DNA from: Candidatus Cloacimonas sp.
GTDB taxonomy: Bacteria; Cloacimonadota; Cloacimonadia; Cloacimonadales; Cloacimonadaceae
Direction: 5' to 3'
DNA length: 38,750 bases
Assembly: GCA_035403355.1 (NCBI GenBank)
Contig: DAONFA010000026.1
Coordinates: 1-38,750, forward strand
Both the position numbers and the translations under genes were made by a program. The notes beneath the pieces were generated by a model that saw only the letters and a program-made list of their open reading frames with translations, was not told the origin of the DNA and searched no databases. Below are positions 27,682 through 35,913 of this stretch, one piece after another (position 1 is the first letter of the stretch; each line of letters starts with the position of its first letter).

Positions 27682-30426
27682 ATGTTACATTTTTTGTCTT
27701 TACGGCTTAAACGCTTGTTATCCAAGTGCTGTAACCTAAATTTATATATTCCTGTTCCCGTTTTAGGATTGGGTTGTGGTGTTTTGGGATTAGCATTACC
27801 CAAGGTCTCTTTGAAAATGGGTGAATATGCCTCCAAGCTACTTAAGGCATTGGAATATAGAGGTTATGACAGCACGGGAGCTGCTTTTCAAGGAGATACT
27901 ACCGAAATTACTTTATTAAAAGATGTTGGTGCTCCCAGCACTTTAGTAAAGACCTTAGGTATAGAAAAACAGAGCGGTAAAATCTTCTGCGGGCAGGTGC
28001 GTTGGGCTACTTTTGGCTTTGTAGATAAGAAAAATGCCCAGCCCCACGAAGTAAAATGCAAGCGTCATATTTATGGTGCTCATAATGGTAACATCACCAA
28101 TACCGGAGAACTAAAATCCTTTTTAGTGAACGAGGGTCACTTCGTGCAAAGTGATAACGACGGTGAAATGTTAGTGCACACCGTAGAACACTATTTTGAT
28201 ATTGAAATGGATAAGGCAGATAATCCTACGGAACCTGAATTACGGAAAAAATGTATGCGTCAGGCAATAATTCAAACCGCGGGTAAACTTGTAGGAAGCT
28301 ATGCAGCCGTAATTGTTGATCCCGATACAGAAACCAGTTGGGCAATTAAAACCGGCAGCAGTTTATATTTTGGCATCGGTTTTCTGGCAGATATGCCTTT
28401 TGCCCTTGCCTCTTCCGATCTTACTGCCGTGTTGCGTTTTACCAAGCAGCTGGTCAATTTACGGGAGGGAGAATTTATTGAATATGATGCAGAACATTAT
28501 CAGGTTTATGCACAAAAGAACTTAAAATTCAAGCGGTTAAATCAACCTAATGAAATTTGGCAGACCGGGGATAAAATTCCTGCCAAACCTGTTTATTCCA
28601 AATTGCGAGCCGAAGATGTAGAACTTTTACCTGAATATGAATATTTTATGGAGCAGGAAATATATGCTCAAAGCGAATCCACGGGTAAACTGATAAAACT
28701 TTTTCAGGGCGGTTCCAATACCGGCAAAAGAATGTTATCTTTAATGGCAAAAGAAGGTGTGCGGGATACAATTTTAGCAAAAACACAAAGCTTTTTAGCC
28801 ATCAATACTCTGGCGGAGCGCAAGCAGATATTTAACGACCTTCTCAATTCCGATTTGTTTACGGAGTTCTTTAATAATGTTAGAAACACCTACAATGAAT
28901 TCTTTGATGTTGCCGTGAAAGAAGGTTTTGAAAAGAAATACTTCTTTTCCAACGACAAGAATTTCTTTTTGGAAATGGTGAACGGCGAGTATGATTTGAA
29001 GAAAATCTCGTTGGCTAAAACAATGGATGCCCTGGCGGAAGAGATGAATGTGCAGGAATTTAATGAGAGTGTGGACAACTTTTTGCTGCTGATTAAAAAT
29101 ACCATCAGTAATAATCGGAATGCCTATTCCATAGCTTGCGGTACCAGTTTTCATGCTACGAAGATAGCCGCTCTCTTTTTCAATTCCATTGCCGGAATGG
29201 AGATAATTCCTATTTTACCTGGTGATTTCAGAGGAGAATATTCCAATTGCATTAAGGATAATGACCTTATTATTGGTGTTTCCCAATCCGGTGAAACCAA
29301 AGACCTGATAGATATTTTCAATGATATTGATGCCAAAGACCTGAATGTGCGTAAAGTAGTTTTGGTAAATAATATGAATTCTACTTTAGGACAGGAAAAA
29401 AGCGATGTGGCAATTCCTATTTTATGCGGACCGGAAATAGCGGTTCCCGCCACTAAGAGTTTTATGAATCAGATTACTCTTTTTTACTATCTGGCAATTA
29501 AAACGGCACAGATGCAGCTGAACGAAATGGATAATAATTTAACTGCAGAACAACGCAATAGCCGTCAACACGAAATTGATGAATACTATTCTTCTCTTTT
29601 TAAGATTCCTTCCCTGCTGAAAGAAACCCTGGATAATGTAAGCGGAGAAATAGAAATTATGGCAGGTAAAATGTATATGGAACCCTCCATCCATATCTTA
29701 GCTACAAAAATAAGCGGAGTTGCTATGGAAGGTGCCTTAAAAATAAGAGAGACGGTTTTAACGCATGCTGAAGGCAGAGAAGCATCCGAATTTAAACATG
29801 GTCCTAATACAATTTTAGGGAAAAATACCGTTTTCGGGGTAAAACATCTTCGCTCACTTCTGCGTTATTTCAGTGGAATTATTGATGAATTGGAAGCGCT
29901 TTGTAAGCAGGAGGGTATTCCTTCCAGCGAAACGAAAGAAATCTATAAAGCGTTGGCGGATTATATTTTCACTCACAATCAGCCCTTCAATTTATCCTTG
30001 CAGGGAACTAAAACCTTCAATAAGTTTGTTCAGGATAAGGATTTCTTTGAGCATCTCTATCGCAATTATCCGTTAGTTTATGTTACAGGTCCCGACGACC
30101 GCGATGTAAACCTTACTATTTCTCAGATAAATACTCATAAAATTCGGGGTGCCAATACCTTCGTTATTGCCGAAGAGAATGAACGGCTGCTGAAAAACGC
30201 TTCTGCCAAGCCCAACGAAAACAGTTATTATGCATGGTCATATATTATGTTACCCAAAACCGGTTCCTGTTTGATGACCTGTTTTTCTGCCACCATTGTT
30301 CTCCAGCTGCTGGCACTGAAAATGAGCGTTAGGAAAATGAAAAAACTGGATAAATTGGGAGTGCACGATCATGGTGTCCATCCCGATGTTCCTAAAAATG
30401 TATCCAAAAGTATAACCGTGGATTGA
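27682..30426 (+). CDS. glmS: GlmS-like glutamine amidotransferase / SIS-domain protein (unusually long)
   Basis: 914 residues against about 600 for ordinary glucosamine-6-phosphate synthase. The glutaminase domain is recognisable: 'GCGVLGLALP' (Cys32, nucleophile), 'EYRGYDSTGAAF', 'VRWATFGF..KNAQPHE' and 'AHNGNITN'. The SIS halves follow with 'ACGTSFHATKIAALFF', 'GVSQSGETKDLIDIF', 'VPATKSFMNQ' and 'MEGALKIRETVLTHAEGREA', and the C-terminus is 'VPKNVSKSITVD'. The extra length is a stretch between the domains (about 290-470) and inserts after the second SIS. Amidotransferases of this class need Cys at the mature N-terminus, but here 31 residues precede it, led by a good RBS (GAGGAC, 6 nt) and ATG. 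Processing or a start further in would be required. Predicted role: glucosamine-6-phosphate from fructose-6-phosphate. Confidence 0.85.
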   Translation: MLHFLSLRLKRLLSKCCNLNLYIPVPVLGLGCGVLGLALPKVSLKMGEYASKLLKALEYRGYDSTGAAFQGDTTEITLLKDVGAPSTLVKTLGIEKQSGKIFCGQVRWATFGFVDKKNAQPHEVKCKRHIYGAHNGNITNTGELKSFLVNEGHFVQSDNDGEMLVHTVEHYFDIEMDKADNPTEPELRKKCMRQAIIQTAGKLVGSYAAVIVDPDTETSWAIKTGSSLYFGIGFLADMPFALASSDLTAVLRFTKQLVNLREGEFIEYDAEHYQVYAQKNLKFKRLNQPNEIWQTGDKIPAKPVYSKLRAEDVELLPEYEYFMEQEIYAQSESTGKLIKLFQGGSNTGKRMLSLMAKEGVRDTILAKTQSFLAINTLAERKQIFNDLLNSDLFTEFFNNVRNTYNEFFDVAVKEGFEKKYFFSNDKNFFLEMVNGEYDLKKISLAKTMDALAEEMNVQEFNESVDNFLLLIKNTISNNRNAYSIACGTSFHATKIAALFFNSIAGMEIIPILPGDFRGEYSNCIKDNDLIIGVSQSGETKDLIDIFNDIDAKDLNVRKVVLVNNMNSTLGQEKSDVAIPILCGPEIAVPATKSFMNQITLFYYLAIKTAQMQLNEMDNNLTAEQRNSRQHEIDEYYSSLFKIPSLLKETLDNVSGEIEIMAGKMYMEPSIHILATKISGVAMEGALKIRETVLTHAEGREASEFKHGPNTILGKNTVFGVKHLRSLLRYFSGIIDELEALCKQEGIPSSETKEIYKALADYIFTHNQPFNLSLQGTKTFNKFVQDKDFFEHLYRNYPLVYVTGPDDRDVNLTISQINTHKIRGANTFVIAEENERLLKNASAKPNENSYYAWSYIMLPKTGSCLMTCFSATIVLQLLALKMSVRKMKKLDKLGVHDHGVHPDVPKNVSKSITVD

Positions 30427-30430
30427 GTTT

Positions 30431-30913
30431 ATGTTGCGTTGCGGTTTTGGCTACGATGTTCACTGTCTTGTTTCCGGCAGGGAACTTATTTTGGGAGGGG
30501 TAAAAATACCTTATCATAAAGGGCTAGTTGGCTATTCGGATGCTGATGTTCTAATTCACAGTATAATTGATGCTCTTTTGGGAGCTTTGGCTTTGGGAGA
30601 TATTGGCACATTATATCCCGATAACGATTTATCTTATAAGGATATAGATTCCCGCATTCTTTTACGAAGAACTTACCCTTTAATTACGGAAAAGGGTTGG
30701 CTCCTAAATAATCTGGATGCCGTTATCTGTTGTCAGCAACCAAAACTTCAACCCTTTATTCAAGAAATGCGTGCTAACCTGGCAGAGGACTTGAATTGCG
30801 AAATAGGGCAAATCTCTATTAAAGCCACTACTGAAGAAGGTCTTGGCATCAGTGGAAAAGGAGAAGGGATTAGCGCATTTTGCCAGTTACTGCTTGTAAC
30901 GGATAAAATATGA
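30431..30913 (+). CDS. ispF: 2-C-methyl-D-erythritol 2,4-cyclodiphosphate synthase
   Basis: 160 residues, the family length; it works as a trimer in the MEP pathway. Zinc ligands Asp and His in 'FGYDVH' (residues 9 and 11), and His in 'DADVLIHSIIDALLGA'. The C-terminal signature is 'KATTEEGLGISGKGEGISA'. The position that is normally His in 'GHSDAD' is Tyr here ('VGYSDADVLIH', about residue 37). The gene begins 4 nt after the GlmS-like stop and its TGA overlaps the ATG of the next gene, so it is embedded in the operon. Confidence 0.95.
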   Translation: MLRCGFGYDVHCLVSGRELILGGVKIPYHKGLVGYSDADVLIHSIIDALLGALALGDIGTLYPDNDLSYKDIDSRILLRRTYPLITEKGWLLNNLDAVICCQQPKLQPFIQEMRANLAEDLNCEIGQISIKATTEEGLGISGKGEGISAFCQLLLVTDKI

Positions 30914-31659
30914 AGGCATTAGGAGTTATTGGTTATCACCGCACCGGTAAAACAACCGTGGCTACTTCCATCATCAAAGAATTGACCCGACAGGGCTATA
31001 ATGTTTGTTCCATAAAAGATATCCATAGCGAAACATATCGTTCCGATACCGAAGGCAAGAATACTTTTCTGCATCAAGAGGCAGGAAGTAAAGCCGTTTT
31101 TGCTAAGGGGTTATATGACAGTGCATTGCTTTTTCCAAAATCCTTAAATTTAGCTGAGATGGTTTATTTTCTGAATGCTGATTATCTTATTATTGAGGGA
31201 TTACAAAATGCACCCGTTCCAAAAATTGTATGTGCCGAAAATACAAGTCAACTGGAAGAACTGGTTGATGATACCTGTATTGGTATTTCCGGCATTATTG
31301 CTTCTCAAAGAGAGAGCTTTCAAGGTTTGCCTGTTTTTTCGTTGCCGGATGATTTGGCTGTTTTAATAAGCACCGTTCAAGAAAAAAGCTTTGATCTTTT
31401 GCCTGTAGCGGAACCGGAATGCTGTTCTGAATGCGGGAAGGATTGTTATACGATGGCAGGGGATATTGTTCAGGGTAGAGCTAAAAGGAGTGATTGCGTT
31501 TTAGATAACAAAGCGGAACTAAAACTTTGGGTAGGGGAGAGGGAAATAGTGATTGTGCCTTTTGTCCAAAAATTATTACAGGATATTGTTTGTTCCTTTG
31601 TGAATAACCTTAAGGATATTGATCCTGCCGGCAAGATTAAATTGGAGATTAAGCGTTGA
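30910..31659 (+). CDS. mobB: MobB-like P-loop protein with C-terminal Cys cluster
   Basis: 249 residues. The N-terminal 160 residues match molybdopterin-guanine dinucleotide biosynthesis protein B: Walker A 'GYHRTGKTT' (about 8-16), 'CSIKDIHSE', and 'DYLIIEGLQ' as the Walker B-like segment. The C-terminal 90 residues carry 'CCSECGKDCYTMAGDIV' followed by 'RSDC', a C-x2-C-x3-C-x16-C pattern suited to an Fe-S cluster or metal. MobB normally binds GTP and assists cofactor maturation, but no other molybdenum-cofactor gene is seen here. ATG overlaps the ispF stop (ATGA), and its own stop overlaps the TTG start of thiF. It may instead serve another metal or pterin delivery task. Confidence 0.85.
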   Translation: MKALGVIGYHRTGKTTVATSIIKELTRQGYNVCSIKDIHSETYRSDTEGKNTFLHQEAGSKAVFAKGLYDSALLFPKSLNLAEMVYFLNADYLIIEGLQNAPVPKIVCAENTSQLEELVDDTCIGISGIIASQRESFQGLPVFSLPDDLAVLISTVQEKSFDLLPVAEPECCSECGKDCYTMAGDIVQGRAKRSDCVLDNKAELKLWVGEREIVIVPFVQKLLQDIVCSFVNNLKDIDPAGKIKLEIKR

Positions 31660-32273
31660 TTTCCAGGGAAGAATATTTTTCCAAGCGTGATCCCTCTGCC
31701 TTTCCTTTTTGGCAAAAAGCAACTATCGGCATTGCCGGAGCGGGAGGTTTAGGTTCCAATATAGCAATTTCTTTAGCCCGAGCTGGCATCGGAACTTTAA
31801 TTATTGCTGATTACGACATTGTAACCTTGGAAAATCTTAATCGCCAGCAATATACTATTGCCCAACTGGGCAAACTGAAAGTGGACGCCTTGGCAGAAAA
31901 TATTCGCTCTTTTAATCCATTCATTAATCTTGTTTTACATTCGGTTAAAATTACTCCTGCTAATTTTGACGCTATTTTTAAAGAGGCAGACCTGCTTCTG
32001 GAAGCAATGGATGAAGCAGACCAAAAAGAGATGTTAATATCCTGTTGGCTATCTAATTACTCCAAGAGACACATCATTGCCGCTTCCGGAATAGCGGGTT
32101 TCGGAAAAAATAAAAACATTCATTGCGAACATTACGGTTTCTTGCATCTAATAGGTGATATGAACAGCGAATTGCAAAAAAAAGTAAGCCCAATAGCAAC
32201 TCGGGTAGCAGTTGTAGCTAATATGCAGGCAAATTTGGCTTTGGAACTACTTGCTGAACCAAAAGGAAAATAG
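31656..32273 (+). CDS. thiF: ThiF-family adenylyltransferase
   Basis: 205 residues, the short E1-like type. 'GIAGAGGLGSNIAISLARAG' is the ATP-binding Rossmann loop, followed by 'DYDIVTLENLNRQQY' with the conserved Asp and Arg, and 'LLLEAMDEADQK'. It should adenylate the C-terminal Gly of the small sulfur carrier encoded next door, feeding thiazole synthesis or a related sulfur transfer. No CxxC zinc pairs are visible, as in other short ThiF proteins. The start TTG 31656 overlaps the TGA of the MobB-like gene, with GGAG about 8 nt upstream; no closer ATG exists. Other thiamin genes are absent from the window. Confidence 0.88.
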   Translation: MISREEYFSKRDPSAFPFWQKATIGIAGAGGLGSNIAISLARAGIGTLIIADYDIVTLENLNRQQYTIAQLGKLKVDALAENIRSFNPFINLVLHSVKITPANFDAIFKEADLLLEAMDEADQKEMLISCWLSNYSKRHIIAASGIAGFGKNKNIHCEHYGFLHLIGDMNSELQKKVSPIATRVAVVANMQANLALELLAEPKGK

Positions 32274-32275
32274 AT

Positions 32276-32488
32276 ATGACAGCCGAACCTAATTTTTTTG
32301 TAAATGGACATAAATTAACCTGGAAGGAAGGACTCGTTGTTGCTGATGCCCTAAAATTGATGAATTATACCTTCAAAATGCTGGTTATTAAAATGAACGG
32401 GGAACTTATAAAAAGAGAAAATTGGCAGACCACTCCCATTCCTGAAAATGCCGATATAAAAGTAATCCATCTGATTAGCGGTGGCTGA
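32276..32488 (+). CDS. thiS: ThiS/MoaD-like sulfur carrier protein
   Basis: 70 residues, ubiquitin-like, ending in the required Gly-Gly ('VIHLISGG'), which is adenylated and thiocarboxylated. The family segments 'VNGHKLTW', 'MLVIKMNGELIKRENW' and 'DIKVIHLISGG' are evident. It begins 2 nt after thiF with AAAGGA as RBS. Given that pairing it is named ThiS, but MoaD-type or another sulfur-carrier role cannot be excluded because a MobB-like gene is upstream. It is the last gene of the plus-strand operon. Confidence 0.9.
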   Translation: MTAEPNFFVNGHKLTWKEGLVVADALKLMNYTFKMLVIKMNGELIKRENWQTTPIPENADIKVIHLISGG

Positions 32489-32604
32489 TGAATATTAAAG
32501 GTTAGCTGAGTCCCTACTCTCAATTTTAATCCTGTTCTTTTTCTATAACCCTCTATAGCGGAAGCTCAATTTTAGATTGCCAATGCAGTTTTCAACCTAA
32601 ATTA

Positions 32605-33588
32605 TTAGAACCTGAGCCCGCCCTCAATATTTAGACCTCCAATATCGTCATATTCGTCTTCAACTCCCCAGCTACTTTTAAACATCTTGGAGTATTTTAG
32701 CTCAACAAAAATAATCTTATATTGTAAACCGCATAAACATTGAAAACCGGTTTCACTGTCATTTCTTTCAGACCAACTGGAATATTGATACCAATAAGAA
32801 TCTGTTATTTCTTCGTCCATAAAATATTGTCCGATACCTAAGCCAAAGTAAGGTATTACCTTGTGATTATAGCTTTGCTTTTTATAATATCCAGTAAGAG
32901 TAACTGGCATAATGGATATATCATATTTATACATATAATAATAATAATCATATTCCGAGCTATTACTATATCTTTCAATACTAAATCCGATGCCGTATTT
33001 GTTTTGCGACCAGAAAATCAATTCGCCGCCAAAGATAAATCCCTTACCATATCTATCAGAAAGAAGATCAAAATTGGGTTTCTGATAACCAATTTTTAGT
33101 CCGATATCAAATTTATTGGTTTTTTCTGCAGGGCTGGCAACAATTTCTGTTTCAATTTCTGTTTCCGGCTCTTCATAGCGTTGAATTGTTATTGGTCTTT
33201 CATTTGGTTTATCCAGATCAATAACGATATCCCGGATATTGCTTTTAGCTATTTTTTTCTCAATTCCTGTTTCGTCTTTAATTGTTACGCTGTTAGCATC
33301 ATCCAAAATTAAAGAACCTTTTACTTCAATTCCGCTTTTTAAAGTTATAATTACTCTCTGAACATCTTTTTTGGTTGCCAATCCTTTATCTATAGAAAGG
33401 ATCAGGTCTCGCGGAATGCTATTCTCAATTCCATTTTGGTCAATTATAATAACCTTGTCTATTTCTTCTCTGCTAATGTGTCCATAAATTACACTTCCAT
33501 TAGTTAATTTGATGGTATCGGATAGTAAACCCGGACTAAGCAAAATTAGAAGAACGCCTATTAAAAGCAAGCCATAAATGCGTTTCAT
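32605..33588 (-). CDS. Secreted outer-membrane beta-barrel protein with N-terminal Sm-like repeats
   Basis: About 327 residues from ATG 33586-33588, preceded by GGAGG (33597-33601); the ATG at 33601-33603 overlaps this RBS and is unlikely to be used. The signal peptide covers about 1-23 ('IYGLLLIGVLLILLSPGLL'). Residues 24-125 contain two to three copies of a short strand motif around 'KLTNGSVIYGHI', 'TLKSGIEVKGSL' and 'DETGIEKKI', like Sm-type/DUF repeats. After a linker, residues 160-327 form amphipathic strands ('FDIGLKIGYQKPNF', 'VIPYFGLGIGQYF') ending in aromatic Phe ('NIEGGLRF'), typical of outer-membrane barrels. It is Tyr-rich in the middle. The function is unknown; no neighbour suggests one. 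Confidence 0.85.
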   Translation of the reverse strand: MKRIYGLLLIGVLLILLSPGLLSDTIKLTNGSVIYGHISREEIDKVIIIDQNGIENSIPRDLILSIDKGLATKKDVQRVIITLKSGIEVKGSLILDDANSVTIKDETGIEKKIAKSNIRDIVIDLDKPNERPITIQRYEEPETEIETEIVASPAEKTNKFDIGLKIGYQKPNFDLLSDRYGKGFIFGGELIFWSQNKYGIGFSIERYSNSSEYDYYYYMYKYDISIMPVTLTGYYKKQSYNHKVIPYFGLGIGQYFMDEEITDSYWYQYSSWSERNDSETGFQCLCGLQYKIIFVELKYSKMFKSSWGVEDEYDDIGGLNIEGGLRF

Positions 33589-33804
33589 AATTTGAACCTC
33601 CATTTTTTGCTGAAGCTTTTATAAGCTCCGCATTTTTTTCAGGAAAAAATTAAGTCCTCGTCGTTTCTAAGCATCCTCCATCTACCCTGAACAAACAAGC
33701 TACAATATTCTTTCGTCTTTTCGGGACAAAATAATCTTAACTCCTCTTTAACTCTTTCCCTCTATGTAAAAACTATATCTTTTTGGCTTTTAAGCAAGAA
33801 AATT

Positions 33805-34434
33805 TTATGCCATCCCGATTATTTTGTGCAGCTGCAATGTCAATTTTGCTTTCATTCCATCTTCCAGCATCCAACCAGCCAATTCTTTCGGGCTTAAAAC
33901 ATCCGTTACCGGAGAAAAATGAACTGTGGCAATATTCGGTTTGTTTTCTCGCAGGAACTGAAGGGCAAAATTATAATCCATTTTATCCGTTAAAACAAAC
34001 TTAAGTTCATCTTGAGGATTTAGATATTGCAGGTTTTCCGGCAGAAAACTGTTTTGCATTCCGCTGCCTGGAGTTTTAACATCCACAATTTTAATTAAAT
34101 AGTTCGGGACATTTGCCAGAGACAGGGCTCCATTGGTTTCCAGTAAAATTTGGTAGGATAAATTATGCAGTGTGTCAAACAAGGCATCCACATCTTCCTG
34201 GAGGAGAGGTTCGCCGCCGGTAATTTCAATAAGGGAGCAAGGGAATTTTTTAACTTCTTCCATTATAGAGCTGATAGCCATTGATTTTCCTTTACCGAAG
34301 GCATATTGAGTATCGCAGTAAAAACAACGCAAATTGCATTCAGAGAGGCGGATAAAAATACAGGGATAGCCACTGTAATTAGATTCGCCCTGTAAAGAAT
34401 AGTAAATTTCAGTTACATTCAAGTGTTTTTCCAT
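33805..34434 (-). CDS. queE: 7-carboxy-7-deazaguanine synthase
   Basis: 209 residues, radical SAM enzyme of the queuosine/7-deazaguanine pathway that converts 6-carboxytetrahydropterin to CDG. Cluster ligands are Cys33, Cys37 and Cys40 ('CNLRCFYCDTQYAF'). The family opening 'EIYYSLQGES' (about 9-18) and the SAM motif 'EITGGEPLLQE' are present, as is a 'HFSPVTD' segment. The length fits the family (200-240). No other queuosine genes are near. The RBS is weak (GGGATAAAAG). The amidohydrolase upstream is separated by 267 nt including an octamer repeat. Confidence 0.93.
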   Translation of the reverse strand: MEKHLNVTEIYYSLQGESNYSGYPCIFIRLSECNLRCFYCDTQYAFGKGKSMAISSIMEEVKKFPCSLIEITGGEPLLQEDVDALFDTLHNLSYQILLETNGALSLANVPNYLIKIVDVKTPGSGMQNSFLPENLQYLNPQDELKFVLTDKMDYNFALQFLRENKPNIATVHFSPVTDVLSPKELAGWMLEDGMKAKLTLQLHKIIGMA

Positions 34435-34513
34435 CTTTTATCCCGATAATATTTTCTCACAGATTACACGGATTTCACAGATTTCAATAAATAAGAAAAG
34501 TTTTCCAAACTCA

Positions 34514-34677
34514 CCATCTCGCCATCTCACCATCCTGCCATCTCACCATTTTGCCATCTCGCCATCTTGCCATCTCACCATCTCGCCATCTCGCTATCTC
34601 ACCATTTCGCCATCTTGCCATCTCACCATCTCGCCATTTCGCCATCTCACCATTTCGCTATCTCGCCATCTCGCCAT
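34514..34677. repeat. 8-bp tandem repeat, about 20 copies
   Basis: CCATCTCG and close variants (CCATCTCA, CCATCTTG, CCATTTCG) run for 20 full units plus a final CCAT. Variation is confined to the last four bases of each unit. It lies between the amidohydrolase and queE stop/start regions, next to a 'CACAGATTACACGGATTTCA' stretch at 34459. It is not inside a supported gene: a 96-residue open frame across it merely reads the repeat. Confidence 0.93.
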
Positions 34678-34701
34678 GCTACATTTTTCGTTTTCCCTAC
34701 C

Positions 34702-35913
34702 CTAAAACGGTAAATACGGAAAGTCCTTATGATATCCTAAGACCTCATCAATCTGCTCATTCAAATCCATGGGGTCGCCAATCACGAATTTTTCTTTATT
34801 ACCAGTGCGAAAAGTGCTATACAGTTCATCATCCAAATTAAGCAGTTCCAGCCATTCGCTATCCCCGAACCGGGGTATTCCATCTACAATTAAAAGCTGA
34901 ATAGTAGCCGCTTCCAAAGTATAAAGATTTTCGTAAGGATCGCGTTCCGTCTTATCCACCAGCAATAAATTACGGCATTTATCGGGGTTTATAAAAGCGA
35001 AATATTGAGGCAGGTAAAGGGCAGTTACAGCATTCACAGTAGCCATCCGGTAAATTTCCTTAGCGGGAATTTTTGGGAAGACCTCTCTGATTTTCAGGAA
35101 TTCAGCAATCAGATTTATTCCTCCGGACATAGTTGAATCGGTTCCTATGCAGACATTTACCTTGCTTTTCAGAGCTGCATCAATCTTAATTGTTTGTCCG
35201 ATAAGAAAGAAATTGGAGGAAGGGCACCAGCACAAAGAAGCTTTTGCCTTTGCCACTTCATCCATATCTTCAGCGCTTAGGGCAATGCCATGGATTATCA
35301 AAGTGTTTTCTTTCAGCAAGTCCATTTTTTTCAGCTGAGCAAATTCCCCTTTTGTAATATCATCTATTCCTTCACCCAAATGCACAATGAAAGGCATCTT
35401 TCCCTTGGTAAGTTCCATTTCTTTTTGCGGAGTTTCACCTCCCCACCAGTTTCCCAAGGTTAAAGAATGGCACTGCCGAAAGTTTTTAGACACAATAATA
35501 GGCATTGCTTCATAATAGGCATCAACCTGATTGGGGGAATGATCTTGCACTACGCTGCACCCGCAAAACAAACTTTTATAGGCACCCAGCTTGGTAATGA
35601 CTAAAGAATTTGGTTCCTCTAAACGAAAACCACCGTTATTATGCCAAAAAATATCCCTTTCCTTGAAGGCAAAGGATTCCTTCATATCTTCAACCCAAAT
35701 ATGAGAATTTTTGTAAGGACGGTTATCTCCTGCGCGGGGAACCCAATTACTAATTAAATGGTCATGGGAATTAATTAAAGGAGTGTAGGCAATGGCATTG
35801 GGGCAATCTTTGTGCAGGGGTAATTCCTCAAAGAGAGTTCCCCAAAGTTGTAAGCCGATATCCTGCTCAATTCTATCAGGACTGATAACGCTAATTGCGG
35901 GTTTAATAATCAT
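34702..35913 (-). CDS. Amidohydrolase-family metal-dependent hydrolase
   Basis: 403 residues, cytoplasmic. Active-site features of the amidohydrolase superfamily are present: HxH motif His50-Asp-His52 ('INSHDHL'), His178 ('FIVHLGEG'), His208 ('LIIHGIAL') and Asp259 ('GTDSTMSGG'). The order matches chlorohydrolase/deaminase-type (ATZ/TRZ-like) members. There is no Lys carboxylation motif, which argues against the dihydroorotase type. The substrate is not determinable. Its ATG overlaps the etfA stop (ATGA), so it is translationally coupled to the electron-transfer flavoprotein, an odd partner. The last residues are acidic and extend past the barrel. Confidence 0.85.
   Translation of the reverse strand: MIIKPAISVISPDRIEQDIGLQLWGTLFEELPLHKDCPNAIAYTPLINSHDHLISNWVPRAGDNRPYKNSHIWVEDMKESFAFKERDIFWHNNGGFRLEEPNSLVITKLGAYKSLFCGCSVVQDHSPNQVDAYYEAMPIIVSKNFRQCHSLTLGNWWGGETPQKEMELTKGKMPFIVHLGEGIDDITKGEFAQLKKMDLLKENTLIIHGIALSAEDMDEVAKAKASLCWCPSSNFFLIGQTIKIDAALKSKVNVCIGTDSTMSGGINLIAEFLKIREVFPKIPAKEIYRMATVNAVTALYLPQYFAFINPDKCRNLLLVDKTERDPYENLYTLEAATIQLLIVDGIPRFGDSEWLELLNLDDELYSTFRTGNKEKFVIGDPMDLNEQIDEVLGYHKDFPYLPF

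Noticed and set aside
34551..34841. 96-residue open frame over the octamer repeat
   Set aside because: It is a translation of the 8-bp repeat (period of 8 residues) and overlaps the 3' part of the amidohydrolase gene.
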